Positions 1 through 5,824 of a stretch of 16,903 nt of DNA are shown in pieces. This DNA comes from JBAZYZ01 sp964361185 (lineage in GTDB: Bacteria; Patescibacteriota; Minisyncoccia; Phycocordibacterales; VMEP01). Numbering within the stretch: position 1 is the first letter of the stretch; each line of letters opens with the position of its first letter. The DNA lies in the NCBI GenBank assembly GCA_964361185.1, contig CAYHZS010000011.1:1-16903 (forward strand), given 5' to 3'. Both the position numbers and the translations under genes were made by a program. Under the pieces are notes generated by a model that searched no databases, was not told the origin of the DNA, and saw only the letters and a program-made list of their open reading frames with translations.

Positions 1-20
1 CTCATGAGACCCAAAGGAAA

Positions 21-40
21 CCCCGCACGCGAGTGCGGGG
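21..40 (-). terminator. GC-rich hairpin, probable terminator of the RAYT gene
   Basis: A perfect 8-bp stem (CCCCGCAC / GTGCGGGG) closes on a 4-base loop. Read on the minus strand it is followed by TTTCCTTT. It lies about 44 bases beyond the stop codon of the minus-strand transposase gene, so it could end that transcript. The T tract is broken by two C residues, so termination is likely but not certain. It could equally protect against read-through from a gene left of the window. Confidence 0.5.
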
Positions 41-77
41 AGGACGTCATTTCTTAACCCGCAGATGTTGTGGTTTC

Positions 78-106
78 CCAATGTCAAGGCGTCGCCTTGA
101 CATTGG
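78..106. repeat. REP-like palindrome, copy 1 (3' end of RAYT gene)
   Basis: Two perfect 14-base arms (CCAATGTCAAGGCG and its reverse complement) are separated by a single T at 92. The core matches the palindrome at 777-801 on the other side of the transposase gene. The transposase stop codon (84-86, minus strand) lies inside this palindrome, so the last six residues of the protein (NVKATP) are encoded by repeat sequence. RAYT transposases are known to act on REP palindromes that flank their own gene, which fits this arrangement. Confidence 0.85.
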
Positions 107-761
107 AAGAACTGTAATACCGAACAGCTTCTTCTAGCATTTTTTTTGGTTTAGTTTTTCTTGCAACGTCAAATACAGAGTCATCGAGTATATACCCAGT
201 CAATTTTTTCTTGCTGTGGTGATCCGAATAGCTTGAATAACGATAACTCAAAAGATTCTTGTTCAATAAATTCAAATTTTTAACGACCCCGTCTCTCCAT
301 CCTGGTTCATAAAGCTCAGCGGGATTTAAGTGTATGTAGTTTATTACATACTGGAAATAAACGTCATCTTTAATGTGGCGTGACCTGAACGGTTTTATAA
401 ACAGACCCCCTACTCGGTCATTTTTTATATTAAAGTACATGGTATAAGCCGTAAGTAGTCTCTGCATAAAAATAGTGATACCACCATCTACTATTTCCTT
501 TATGAGTAAATGGAAATGATTAGGCATTAGACAATATGCTCCTATGCCACAGACAGGTTTTGTTCGTGGGATGTTTAATACTTCTTCAAAACTCATTTTC
601 GATATGTCGCTCAAGTGAATTTTATCGACATTGTTCGTGATATATAAGAGTTTTAAAAAACGTTCATATTCGTAACGGTCGTTAAAGGTTAATCGTTTTT
701 CAACTCCGCGGTTATAGCAGTGGTACCATTCATTTATTGCAAAAGATGGGCGAATCGACAT
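84..761 (-). CDS. REP-associated tyrosine transposase (RAYT, Y1/HUH family)
   Basis: This 225-aa protein is a single-strand DNA transposase-like nuclease of the IS200-related Y1 superfamily. The metal-binding HUH motif is visible as MPNHFHLLI (His82, His84). The likely catalytic tyrosine is Tyr142 in NYIHLNP, a signature typical of RAYTs as opposed to classical IS200 TnpA. The N-terminal YHCYNRG stretch is also typical of the family. RAYTs are usually single-copy domesticated proteins that cut or disperse REP palindromes, and matching palindromes flank this gene at 78-106 and 777-801. The start at 761 is preceded by an A/G-rich run and a perfect TATAAT at 778-773, which leaves a leader of only a few bases. 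No frameshift is seen, the length is normal, and the HUH and Tyr residues are intact, so it may be active. Family assignment is firm; activity is inferred. Confidence 0.93.
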   Translation of the reverse strand: MSIRPSFAINEWYHCYNRGVEKRLTFNDRYEYERFLKLLYITNNVDKIHLSDISKMSFEEVLNIPRTKPVCGIGAYCLMPNHFHLLIKEIVDGGITIFMQRLLTAYTMYFNIKNDRVGGLFIKPFRSRHIKDDVYFQYVINYIHLNPAELYEPGWRDGVVKNLNLLNKNLLSYRYSSYSDHHSKKKLTGYILDDSVFDVARKTKPKKMLEEAVRYYSSSNVKATP

Positions 762-772
762 TTTTTCTTTTT

Positions 773-778
773 ATTATA
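773..778 (-). promoter_or_regulatory. -10 box (TATAAT) for the RAYT gene
   Basis: On the minus strand a perfect TATAAT sits 12-17 bases before the ATG at 761. Transcription would start about 5 bases before the start codon, giving an almost leaderless mRNA. No good -35 box is present (TTATGC at an 18-base spacing is the best). The box overlaps the edge of the palindrome at 777-801, so a transposase binding its own repeat could also repress itself; that is inference. Confidence 0.5.
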
Positions 779-801
779 TGTCAAGGCGTCGCCTTGGCAT
801 A
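777..801. repeat. REP-like palindrome, copy 2 (5' side of RAYT gene)
   Basis: The arms TATGTCAAGGCG and CGCCTTGGCATA pair over 12 positions with one G-T wobble around a single T. The inner part, ATGTCAAGGCGTCGCCTT, is identical to the core of the copy at 78-106. The two copies bracket the transposase gene almost exactly. Confidence 0.85.
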
Positions 802-868
802 AGAAGGTTATCCACAAGTTGTTCGAGTAGAAATTTATCCCCATCACCTCTATTTGATACAACTCGTT

Positions 869-892
869 TCCCTGTGGTCTCTGCCACAGGGA
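869..892 (+). repeat. IS200/IS605 left-end hairpin
   Basis: The stem CCCTGTGG / CCACAGGG, extended by one T-A pair, closes on the loop TCTCTG. The right-end hairpin at 1399-1422 has the same loop and the same stem length. TnpA enzymes of this family recognise such subterminal hairpins as folded single strands. Confidence 0.8.
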
Positions 893-905
893 CCTTGTAG
901 GAAAG

Positions 906-928
906 TCTGAAAACCCTCGGTTTTCAGA
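906..928 (+). other. 10-bp hairpin between the IS left end and tnpA start
   Basis: TCTGAAAACC and GGTTTTCAGA form a perfect 10-bp stem around a CTC loop, ending 12 bases before the tnpA ATG. No T tract follows. In IS200 a leader stem-loop is known to limit transposase expression by blocking incoming transcription and hiding the ribosome site; this hairpin sits in the matching position. The regulatory role is inferred. Confidence 0.6.
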
Positions 929-940
929 TATACTTGTCTC

Positions 941-1363
941 ATGACGCAGAGGGGCTACCATTGTGTATACGACACTCATTACCACATTGTTTTTCCCGTC
1001 AAATACAGAAAAGCCCTACTAGACGACGGTATCAGCAGAACGATTAAGGATGTTTCAAAAAGACTTGAGGAATGCTACGAACTAAAAATAGAACAAATCG
1101 GTTGCGACCAAGACCACATACATCTGCTGGTCTCGTTCCATCCAAAATACTCCATAGGTCAATTTGTCAGACTCTACAAAAGCATTACCGCCAAACAAGT
1201 CTTTTTGAAACATCCTGCTGTTAAAAAAGACCTCTGGGGCGGAGAATTCTGGACGGACGGCTACTATGCCGCTACCGTCGGCGAGCATGGCAACTGGAGA
1301 ATAGTGGGAAATTACGTCAAAAATCAAGGAAAAAACAATGTGGATAATCTCAAATTATGGTAA
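941..1363 (+). CDS. tnpA: IS200/IS605-family transposase TnpA (Y1, HUH)
   Basis: This 140-aa protein has the usual size for TnpA, which excises and inserts its element as single-stranded DNA using a tyrosine nucleophile. The HUH motif is DHIHLLV (His59, His61). The catalytic tyrosine is Tyr125 in NYVKNQG, on the C-terminal helix. The N-terminal YHIVFPVKYRK and the ..YKSITAK.. segment are typical of the family. The ATG at 941 has no ribosome site and is closely preceded by a perfect hairpin, so translation is probably weak. The frame is intact, with no TnpB partner nearby. The TAA stop overlaps a possible outward promoter (1358-1366). Identification is firm. Confidence 0.96.
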   Translation: MTQRGYHCVYDTHYHIVFPVKYRKALLDDGISRTIKDVSKRLEECYELKIEQIGCDQDHIHLLVSFHPKYSIGQFVRLYKSITAKQVFLKHPAVKKDLWGGEFWTDGYYAATVGEHGNWRIVGNYVKNQGKNNVDNLKLW

Positions 1364-1366
1364 AAT
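1358..1366 (+). promoter_or_regulatory. Possible extended -10 promoter at end of tnpA
   Basis: TGGTAAAAT resembles an extended -10 element (TGn followed by TATAAT) and overlaps the tnpA stop codon. No convincing -35 box lies 16-18 bases upstream. If active, it would start near 1373, run through the right-end hairpin and drive the lipase-like gene at 1449. No better promoter is seen in the short gap before that gene. Confidence 0.3.
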
Positions 1367-1398
1367 CGAACCACCAATGCGTCATGAGTCCGTGTCAT

Positions 1399-1422
1399 AC
1401 CCTGCGGTCTCTGTCGCAGGGT
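1399..1422 (+). repeat. IS200/IS605 right-end hairpin
   Basis: The stem ACCCTGCG / CGCAGGGT plus one G-T pair closes on the loop TCTCTG. Against the left-end hairpin, two stem pairs differ by compensatory change (T-A to C-G in the middle and T-A to A-T at the base) and one by G-C to G-T, while the loop is unchanged. This pattern indicates selection on the folded shape. Confidence 0.8.
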
Positions 1423-1448
1423 GATTGATTTTTTACCAGATTAACTTC

Positions 1449-4400
1449 ATGAACAAGAAAACATATCCTTGTGTTTTTGCCGTTGTTTTTGGCGCTTTTT
1501 TCTTATTCACTCCATCATCGTACGCCGCCACTATTGTGTCGGGTACTATTGCGACGAGCACTACATGGTATGCTTCCGCCGGCCCCTATGTTGTAAATTC
1601 GCCGATTACCGTTTCTGCCGGAGCGACTCTCACTATAAGCCCTGGTACGGTGGTAAAGACGCGCGGTTATGGGTTTTACACTGCTCAGGGAATATTTGTC
1701 GACGGCAAACTAATTGCAGACGGCAATGCTTTAATGCCGATAGTTTTCACTTCCTACTTGGATGATAGTGTGGGCGGAGACACAAATGGCGACGGCGCGA
1801 GTTCTGCTCCAGCAAGACAGGATTGGTCCGGAATTATCGTGAGAAGCGGGGGAGAGGTATCACTTACTTACACTAAATTAAGATACGGTGGGAAATCGCT
1901 TCCCCAAGGCAGAGCGCAAATAATAAATAAAGGAGGGAAAGTATCGCTTAGTAATGTTTCAATCGGCATAGGCAAGCACATCTTAGGGAATGACGAATTC
2001 GGCTATTACCAAGAGGGCAATAGTTCGTCATTTTTGGGAGATCGTATAGACATGAGTGGTATGTATATTGGGGTCGTCTTTTATGACGGAGCTTTTAACC
2101 TAAGCAACGGACTGGTGCACGATAATGGCACTGGCTTTAGTTTACATTCTGGAGTATTAAATGTTTCCGACACTGCGGTAGATAACAACAAGACAGTCGC
2201 TTTTTCTGTATCCGGCAATGCTTCGGTTGTCCACTCTGGTGTGACAGCTTCGGGCAACGGGACAAACGCATTCGTCATGAGCGGAACTCTCAACCACAAT
2301 GATACTTGGACTTCCGACTATATTCCCTACGTAATCAACGGCAGTTTTTCCATTCCGGCGGGCGTAAGTTTGAACGTAGAAAAAGGGACTATTATAAAAA
2401 TTAATTCGTCCGGATTTTCTTTGGGTTTCAAATTGGACGGGGGCGCGCTTAACATTAATGGTACTAAAGAGTTGCCAGTTTACGTCACGTCTTTTGCCGA
2501 CGATGAAGTCGGTGGCGATGCCAATGGAAATGATTTTGCCAGTTTTCCAAAAGCCGGCGACTGGAAGAATATTTCCATAAACGGCGGAACGATGAATGTG
2601 TCGCACGCGATTTTTCGCTACGGTGGGAATACTGGAGGTTCCTACGCTTCCATTTACAATAACGGCGGAATATTTACTGGTTCATTTTTTACTATAGCTT
2701 CTTCCACCGGCTCGGCTTTTTTGCAAAGCGTCGGTCGTTTCGACATTTCTGATTCAAAATTTTTCGCCAATCAGAGCAATTTTCGCGTGACAGGGGGAAA
2801 TGCTACCTCAACAATAACAAGAAGCAGTCTTATCGGTTTATCCAGTAATTGGTCAAGCGGGGTTGGCAATTCAAGTGGTATTTATGTGGATGCTCGAGAT
2901 AATTGGTGGGGCGATCCATCGGGGCCATACAATGCCACGGGAAATCCTTCAGGAAAGGGCAGTAGTGCCTACGGTAAAGTGATTTTCACCCCGTGGCTCT
3001 TGAGCGATCCGTTTAGCGTGCCGGAAAAACCTGACCCTGTGATAATAATCCCCGGCATTTTGGGCTCTGCGGAAAAAAATGGAAAGTGGGTGATTGACCC
3101 GATTTTCCATACATACGACGACCTTATCGCCACGCTTTTGGCGAATGGATATTCGGAGGGGACGGATCTTTTTACCTTACCTTATGATTGGAGGCAATCC
3201 AATGTGGAGACTGCACATTTGCTCAGCGACAAAATAAACGAAGTTCAAGCTATTTGCGAATGCGCCAAAGTTGATATTGTGGCGCACTCTATGGGCGGAC
3301 TGGTTGCTCGGCAATATATACAATCCGGCGAATATGGGAGTGACGTGGACCAGCTGATATTTCTCGGCACGCCACATTTGGGGGCGCCAGACTCCTATTT
3401 GACTTGGGAGGGTGGAGAAGTGGGAGGGGGAGGGGGAGAAGATTTCCTACTGAAACTCATTCTTTCTCGAGAGGCTAAAAAAGTTGGCTTTGACAGTTTA
3501 TTCGATTATGTAAGAAATAGACCCATTCCTTCAGTTCAGCAATTATTGCCAACTTATAATTATCTTCGCGATAATGATACAAGCAACTTAAGAGTCTATC
3601 CAAATAATTATCCAGCCAATACTTTTCTAGAAAATTTAAATAACGCATCTTCAACACTGGTTAATTCCGGAGTGAGGATTACTAATATAGTTGGCGACAC
3701 TGGTTCCAATACAATCAACTTCATTCGTGTCACAGATTCATCAAGTTTACCGTTATGGGAGCATGGTTATCCAGAGGGATTCAATGAGAAAATAAACGAC
3801 AGGGGATTAGAAAGAGGTAAAGGCGATGGAACTGTCCCAACAATTAGTAGTGAATTTATAACAAGCGACTTAAAGAGGACCGTGTTTACGCATAGATTAT
3901 TACCATCAAACACGGAAGATGTCGTGTTTAAAAAATTAACAGGAGAAAATGCTGTTACCCTAGTAAGCAAATGGCGTATACCGAATTTCAAACTCCTCAT
4001 CATAAAAATCCTCTCCCCCGTGGACGTTGTCGTTGTCGCTCCTGATGGCAAACGAATCGGGAAAGATTTTAGTGCAGGCAATGAAATTAATGAGATTGAC
4101 GGCGCTTTCTATTCCGGTTTTCTTACGGATGATGAATATATAACTATTCCTAATCCGTTGGACGGGGAATATATAATTGAAACGCAGGGTACCGGAAGCG
4201 GTCATTATACCGTTGCCTCTGGCTATATTTCCGATAATATTTCCGCGGACAAGGATTTTACCGCCCAAACAGAGATAGGGAAGATGGAGGAAATTAAACT
4301 TTCGGTAGACAATTCTAATCCAGCATCTTTGGAAATTAAGCCAACAGATGTAATCTCGCCAGAAATTACAGTCAGTTCTCCTCAAGCGAAAGACTATATT

Positions 4401-4826
4401 CGTTCCGAAGTATTACCTATAAGCATATTTATTGAGGACGCCGAATCGGGAGTTTTTTCGCAGTCATTAAAATTTGATGATAGAATAATAAGTAGTGGTG
4501 ACAACATGGATTTATTCTTTGAGAAATTAGGAAATCATTCAGTGTCTATTATTGCTACTGATTATGTAGGCAATACAGCGAGTACGACGATTAATTTCAG
4601 AAATATAGCTACAGTGGGAAGCACGATTTCCAATGTTGAGAGAGCGTATTCTCTGGGGTGGATTGGCAATAAAGGAATTAAAAATAGTCTGGTAAAGAAA
4701 CTAGGATCAAAAAATGAAAATAGGATATCGTTTAAGAATGAACTTTATGCGCAAAGAGGAAAGCATATAAATGAACAAGCTTTTCAACTATTATTAGAAG
4801 ATATTAATTGGTTAGTAAGTAATTAA
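1449..4826 (+). CDS. Exported beta-helix / LCAT-like lipase multidomain protein
   Basis: I start this protein at 1449, giving 1125 aa, because an in-frame TTG at 1425 would put eight residues before a clear signal peptide (residues 1-26, cleavage after SYA). Residues about 40-500 form a right-handed parallel beta-helix. It contains two related units (about 40-148 and 287-394), each with an Asp/Asn/Gly-rich loop that probably binds calcium (GGDTNGDG, GGDANGND) and ending in RYGG. The end cap is NWWGDPSGP, near 484. Residues about 528-830 are an alpha/beta hydrolase of the lecithin:cholesterol acyltransferase-like lipase type: IIIPGILGS oxyanion region, nucleophile Ser614 in AHSMGG, GTPHLGAP, Asp793 in GDGTVP and His815. 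A beta-sandwich (about 850-965), an Ig-like module (about 968-1051) and a helical tail resembling a FIMAH domain (about 1054-1125) follow. It probably hydrolyses acyl esters outside the cell; the substrate is unknown. The IS right end lies just upstream. Confidence 0.88.
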   Translation: MNKKTYPCVFAVVFGAFFLFTPSSYAATIVSGTIATSTTWYASAGPYVVNSPITVSAGATLTISPGTVVKTRGYGFYTAQGIFVDGKLIADGNALMPIVFTSYLDDSVGGDTNGDGASSAPARQDWSGIIVRSGGEVSLTYTKLRYGGKSLPQGRAQIINKGGKVSLSNVSIGIGKHILGNDEFGYYQEGNSSSFLGDRIDMSGMYIGVVFYDGAFNLSNGLVHDNGTGFSLHSGVLNVSDTAVDNNKTVAFSVSGNASVVHSGVTASGNGTNAFVMSGTLNHNDTWTSDYIPYVINGSFSIPAGVSLNVEKGTIIKINSSGFSLGFKLDGGALNINGTKELPVYVTSFADDEVGGDANGNDFASFPKAGDWKNISINGGTMNVSHAIFRYGGNTGGSYASIYNNGGIFTGSFFTIASSTGSAFLQSVGRFDISDSKFFANQSNFRVTGGNATSTITRSSLIGLSSNWSSGVGNSSGIYVDARDNWWGDPSGPYNATGNPSGKGSSAYGKVIFTPWLLSDPFSVPEKPDPVIIIPGILGSAEKNGKWVIDPIFHTYDDLIATLLANGYSEGTDLFTLPYDWRQSNVETAHLLSDKINEVQAICECAKVDIVAHSMGGLVARQYIQSGEYGSDVDQLIFLGTPHLGAPDSYLTWEGGEVGGGGGEDFLLKLILSREAKKVGFDSLFDYVRNRPIPSVQQLLPTYNYLRDNDTSNLRVYPNNYPANTFLENLNNASSTLVNSGVRITNIVGDTGSNTINFIRVTDSSSLPLWEHGYPEGFNEKINDRGLERGKGDGTVPTISSEFITSDLKRTVFTHRLLPSNTEDVVFKKLTGENAVTLVSKWRIPNFKLLIIKILSPVDVVVVAPDGKRIGKDFSAGNEINEIDGAFYSGFLTDDEYITIPNPLDGEYIIETQGTGSGHYTVASGYISDNISADKDFTAQTEIGKMEEIKLSVDNSNPASLEIKPTDVISPEITVSSPQAKDYIRSEVLPISIFIEDAESGVFSQSLKFDDRIISSGDNMDLFFEKLGNHSVSIIATDYVGNTASTTINFRNIATVGSTISNVERAYSLGWIGNKGIKNSLVKKLGSKNENRISFKNELYAQRGKHINEQAFQLLLEDINWLVSN

Positions 4827-4831
4827 AGTTT

Positions 4832-5185
4832 ATGGATATTGTAAAGAAAATTGTTATTTTGATTCTAGTTTTGGTTTTGTCTTACTACTTCTCCGTGTTT
4901 TTTGGGGGTGTATATGAAAAATTATTTCCTACACCAAACTCTATAGTCGGAGCTGTTGATTTACGGGGCTTGGCTGGGTTGCCGTTCTCCTATATCTTCT
5001 TCCTCACCCTCCTATTAACCGCCTTCGGAGGAGAAAAGAAATATTGGTGGATGGGAATCTTGCTCATTCCTGCCGTCATTTTCGAATTGTATTTTGATTT
5101 TTTGCACATTTATTTCCCGATAGCACTCGGCCTCGCAGGCTCCCTCCTCGGCTATCTTCTCGCAAAAATACTAAACAAAGCATAG
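4832..5185 (+). CDS. Small four-TM membrane protein, unknown function
   Basis: I do not recognise this 117-aa protein. It shows about four hydrophobic segments (residues about 4-24, 50-66, 72-90 and 93-113), with Lys/Arg-flanked ends and no catalytic-looking motif. A GGEKKYWW loop separates the second and third segments. The ATG lies 5 bases after the stop of the lipase-like gene, so the two are very likely co-transcribed and may be translationally coupled. Its job could be linked to export, anchoring or tolerance of the lipase-like protein, but the sequence does not show this. There is no Shine-Dalgarno sequence. Confidence 0.75.
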   Translation: MDIVKKIVILILVLVLSYYFSVFFGGVYEKLFPTPNSIVGAVDLRGLAGLPFSYIFFLTLLLTAFGGEKKYWWMGILLIPAVIFELYFDFLHIYFPIALGLAGSLLGYLLAKILNKA

Positions 5186-5192
5186 ACAAGCT

Positions 5193-5219
5193 TACTCCAT
5201 TGGATTTTCCTATGGGGTA
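5193..5219. repeat. 27-nt palindrome, family 3, copy 1
   Basis: The arms TACTCCATTGGA and TCCTATGGGGTA pair over 12 positions (10 Watson-Crick, one wobble, one mismatch) around a TTT loop. It lies 8 bases after the stop of the 4-TM gene and 9 bases before the next start. No T tract follows, so it is a poor terminator. It matches the palindrome at 5615-5641 in 21 of 27 positions and in the same orientation. Confidence 0.75.
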
Positions 5220-5228
5220 CAATTAGAA

Positions 5229-5534
5229 ATGACCACTACTACAGTTATTATATTCTTACTGGGAGTGTATGCCGGAGCAGAGCTCTCGTATTATTTTTTA
5301 TATTCACCTAAAGCAAGAATAAGAAAACTATGGAAGGAGATATCTGAATTGACGATAAAAATGAACGAAATGTTTGGAAAGGATAGTGTTGTTCCTGATA
5401 TGTTTGGTAGAGACCACTTTAATAAAGCGATTTCCGATAGAAAAAAGTTGATAAACGCTTTATTAGACGGTTATTTCAATAAAGAAGAAGACGAAGAATA
5501 TGTTCAAGAGAATAGACCACAAGGATTACAGTGA
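5229..5534 (+). CDS. Small single-TM protein with charged tail, unknown function
   Basis: I do not recognise this 101-aa protein. Residues about 5-25 (VIIFLLGVYAGAELSYYFLY) form one membrane segment. A Lys/Arg-rich stretch then a predicted amphipathic helix (about 28-50) follow, and the C-terminal tail is acidic (KEEDEEY). The positive charges after the membrane segment suggest the tail faces the cytoplasm. It stops with TGA. The gene is flanked by two copies of one 27-nt palindrome (5193-5219 and 5615-5641), and its 3' end overlaps another inverted repeat. The ATG is the first in frame and lacks a ribosome site. It reads as a real gene by its length and clean membrane-protein pattern, but support is moderate. 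Confidence 0.62.
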   Translation: MTTTTVIIFLLGVYAGAELSYYFLYSPKARIRKLWKEISELTIKMNEMFGKDSVVPDMFGRDHFNKAISDRKKLINALLDGYFNKEEDEEYVQENRPQGLQ

Positions 5535-5567
5535 AATTATTCTGTAACTATTGAAATTGTGTGGTCT
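5514..5567 (+). other. Nested hairpin across the 3' end of the small gene
   Basis: An outer stem pairs AGACCACAA with TTGTGTGGTCT (two extra bases bulged), and an inner stem pairs TTACAG with CTGTAA. The structure spans the TGA stop codon at 5532. No T tract follows, so it may stabilise the 3' end of the mRNA rather than terminate it. Confidence 0.4.
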
Positions 5568-5588
5568 ATAAGCTACTTCTTGCGTGTC

Positions 5589-5611
5589 TGTGCGACATCC
5601 GATGTCACACA
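5589..5611. repeat. Short palindrome built on GACATC-C-GATGTC
   Basis: TGTGCGACATC pairs with GATGTCACACA across one central C, with 10 of 11 positions paired. The fold is tight and lies just before the 27-nt palindrome at 5615. No T tract follows. The role is unknown. Confidence 0.5.
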
Positions 5612-5614
5612 CTT

Positions 5615-5641
5615 TACCTCATAGGAAGTTTCTATGGGGTA
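5615..5641. repeat. 27-nt palindrome, family 3, copy 2
   Basis: The stem has 12 pairs (10 Watson-Crick, 2 wobble) and a 3-base loop, the same geometry as copy 1 at 5193-5219. The right arms share CTATGGGGTA. ATGGGGTA is then repeated at once at 5642-5649. The two palindromes bracket the 101-aa gene. Confidence 0.75.
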
Positions 5642-5660
5642 ATGGGGTAACAACTACAGG

Positions 5661-5738
5661 GTTGACCCCGTAGTAGATTTTGGCACTGCGCCAAAGGGCG
5701 CGGGCAAAGCCGGCGCCAAAATTCACTACGGGGTTGAC
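5661..5738. repeat. Large inverted repeat with inner hairpins (cloverleaf-like)
   Basis: Two 24-base arms, 5661-5684 and 5715-5738, match in 20 of 24 positions when one is reverse-complemented. Between them lie GCGCC-AAAG-GGCGC and GGC-AAA-GCC mini-hairpins. A second fold pairs CTACAGGGT with ACCCCGTAG at 5654-5673. The layout resembles paired REP units (BIME/REPIN-like) more than a terminator. No coding sequence is seen in it. Confidence 0.6.
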
Positions 5739-5785
5739 AAGAATAAAGGGTGGGAGCACACTATTTGCAAGTACGGTTTAGGTGG

Positions 5786-5824
5786 CAGAAAGAGAAGCAT
5801 TAGGCTTATTTCTGTCTGTTTTTT
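5786..5824 (+). terminator. Rho-independent-type terminator
   Basis: CAGAAA / TTTCTG and AAGC / GCTT form a two-part stem with a small internal loop, followed by TCTG and a run of six T residues (5819-5824). It is the first hairpin with a proper T tract after the lipase-like gene cluster, so it is the likely end of that transcript. Confidence 0.55.

Larger units (their letters stand above)
859..1429 (+). mobile_element. TnpA-only IS200/IS605-family insertion element
   Basis: The element consists of a left-end hairpin (869-892), a second hairpin (906-928), tnpA (941-1363) and a right-end hairpin (1399-1422). It has no TnpB/IscB gene, terminal inverted repeats or target duplication, as expected for this family. 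A TTGAT pentamer lies 10 bases before the left hairpin (854-858) and another lies 2 bases after the right hairpin (1425-1429). TTGAT is a known target pentamer of one family member (ISDra2), so these are candidate cleavage sites and set the boundaries given here. The boundaries are tentative; the hairpin-tnpA-hairpin core is well supported. Confidence 0.75.

Noticed and set aside
808..816. Perfect DnaA-box sequence TTATCCACA, with a one-mismatch copy near 14514.
   Set aside because: They are isolated single sites far apart, with no cluster, AT-rich unwinding region or dnaA/dnaN nearby. Chance or palindrome-adjacent sequence is more likely than an origin.
734..985. An 83-codon minus-strand open frame spanning the RAYT start and IS left end.
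   Set aside because: It overlaps the RAYT start, two palindromes and the IS hairpins, and its translation has no coding character.
1425..1448. TTG start that would lengthen the lipase-like protein by eight residues.
   Set aside because: It falls at the IS right end and would precede a clear signal peptide starting at the ATG at 1449.
5734..5762. TTGACA at 5734-5739 as a promoter for the giant gene.
   Set aside because: No acceptable -10 box lies 15-20 bases downstream, the hexamer is part of the large inverted repeat, and a terminator follows at 5786.
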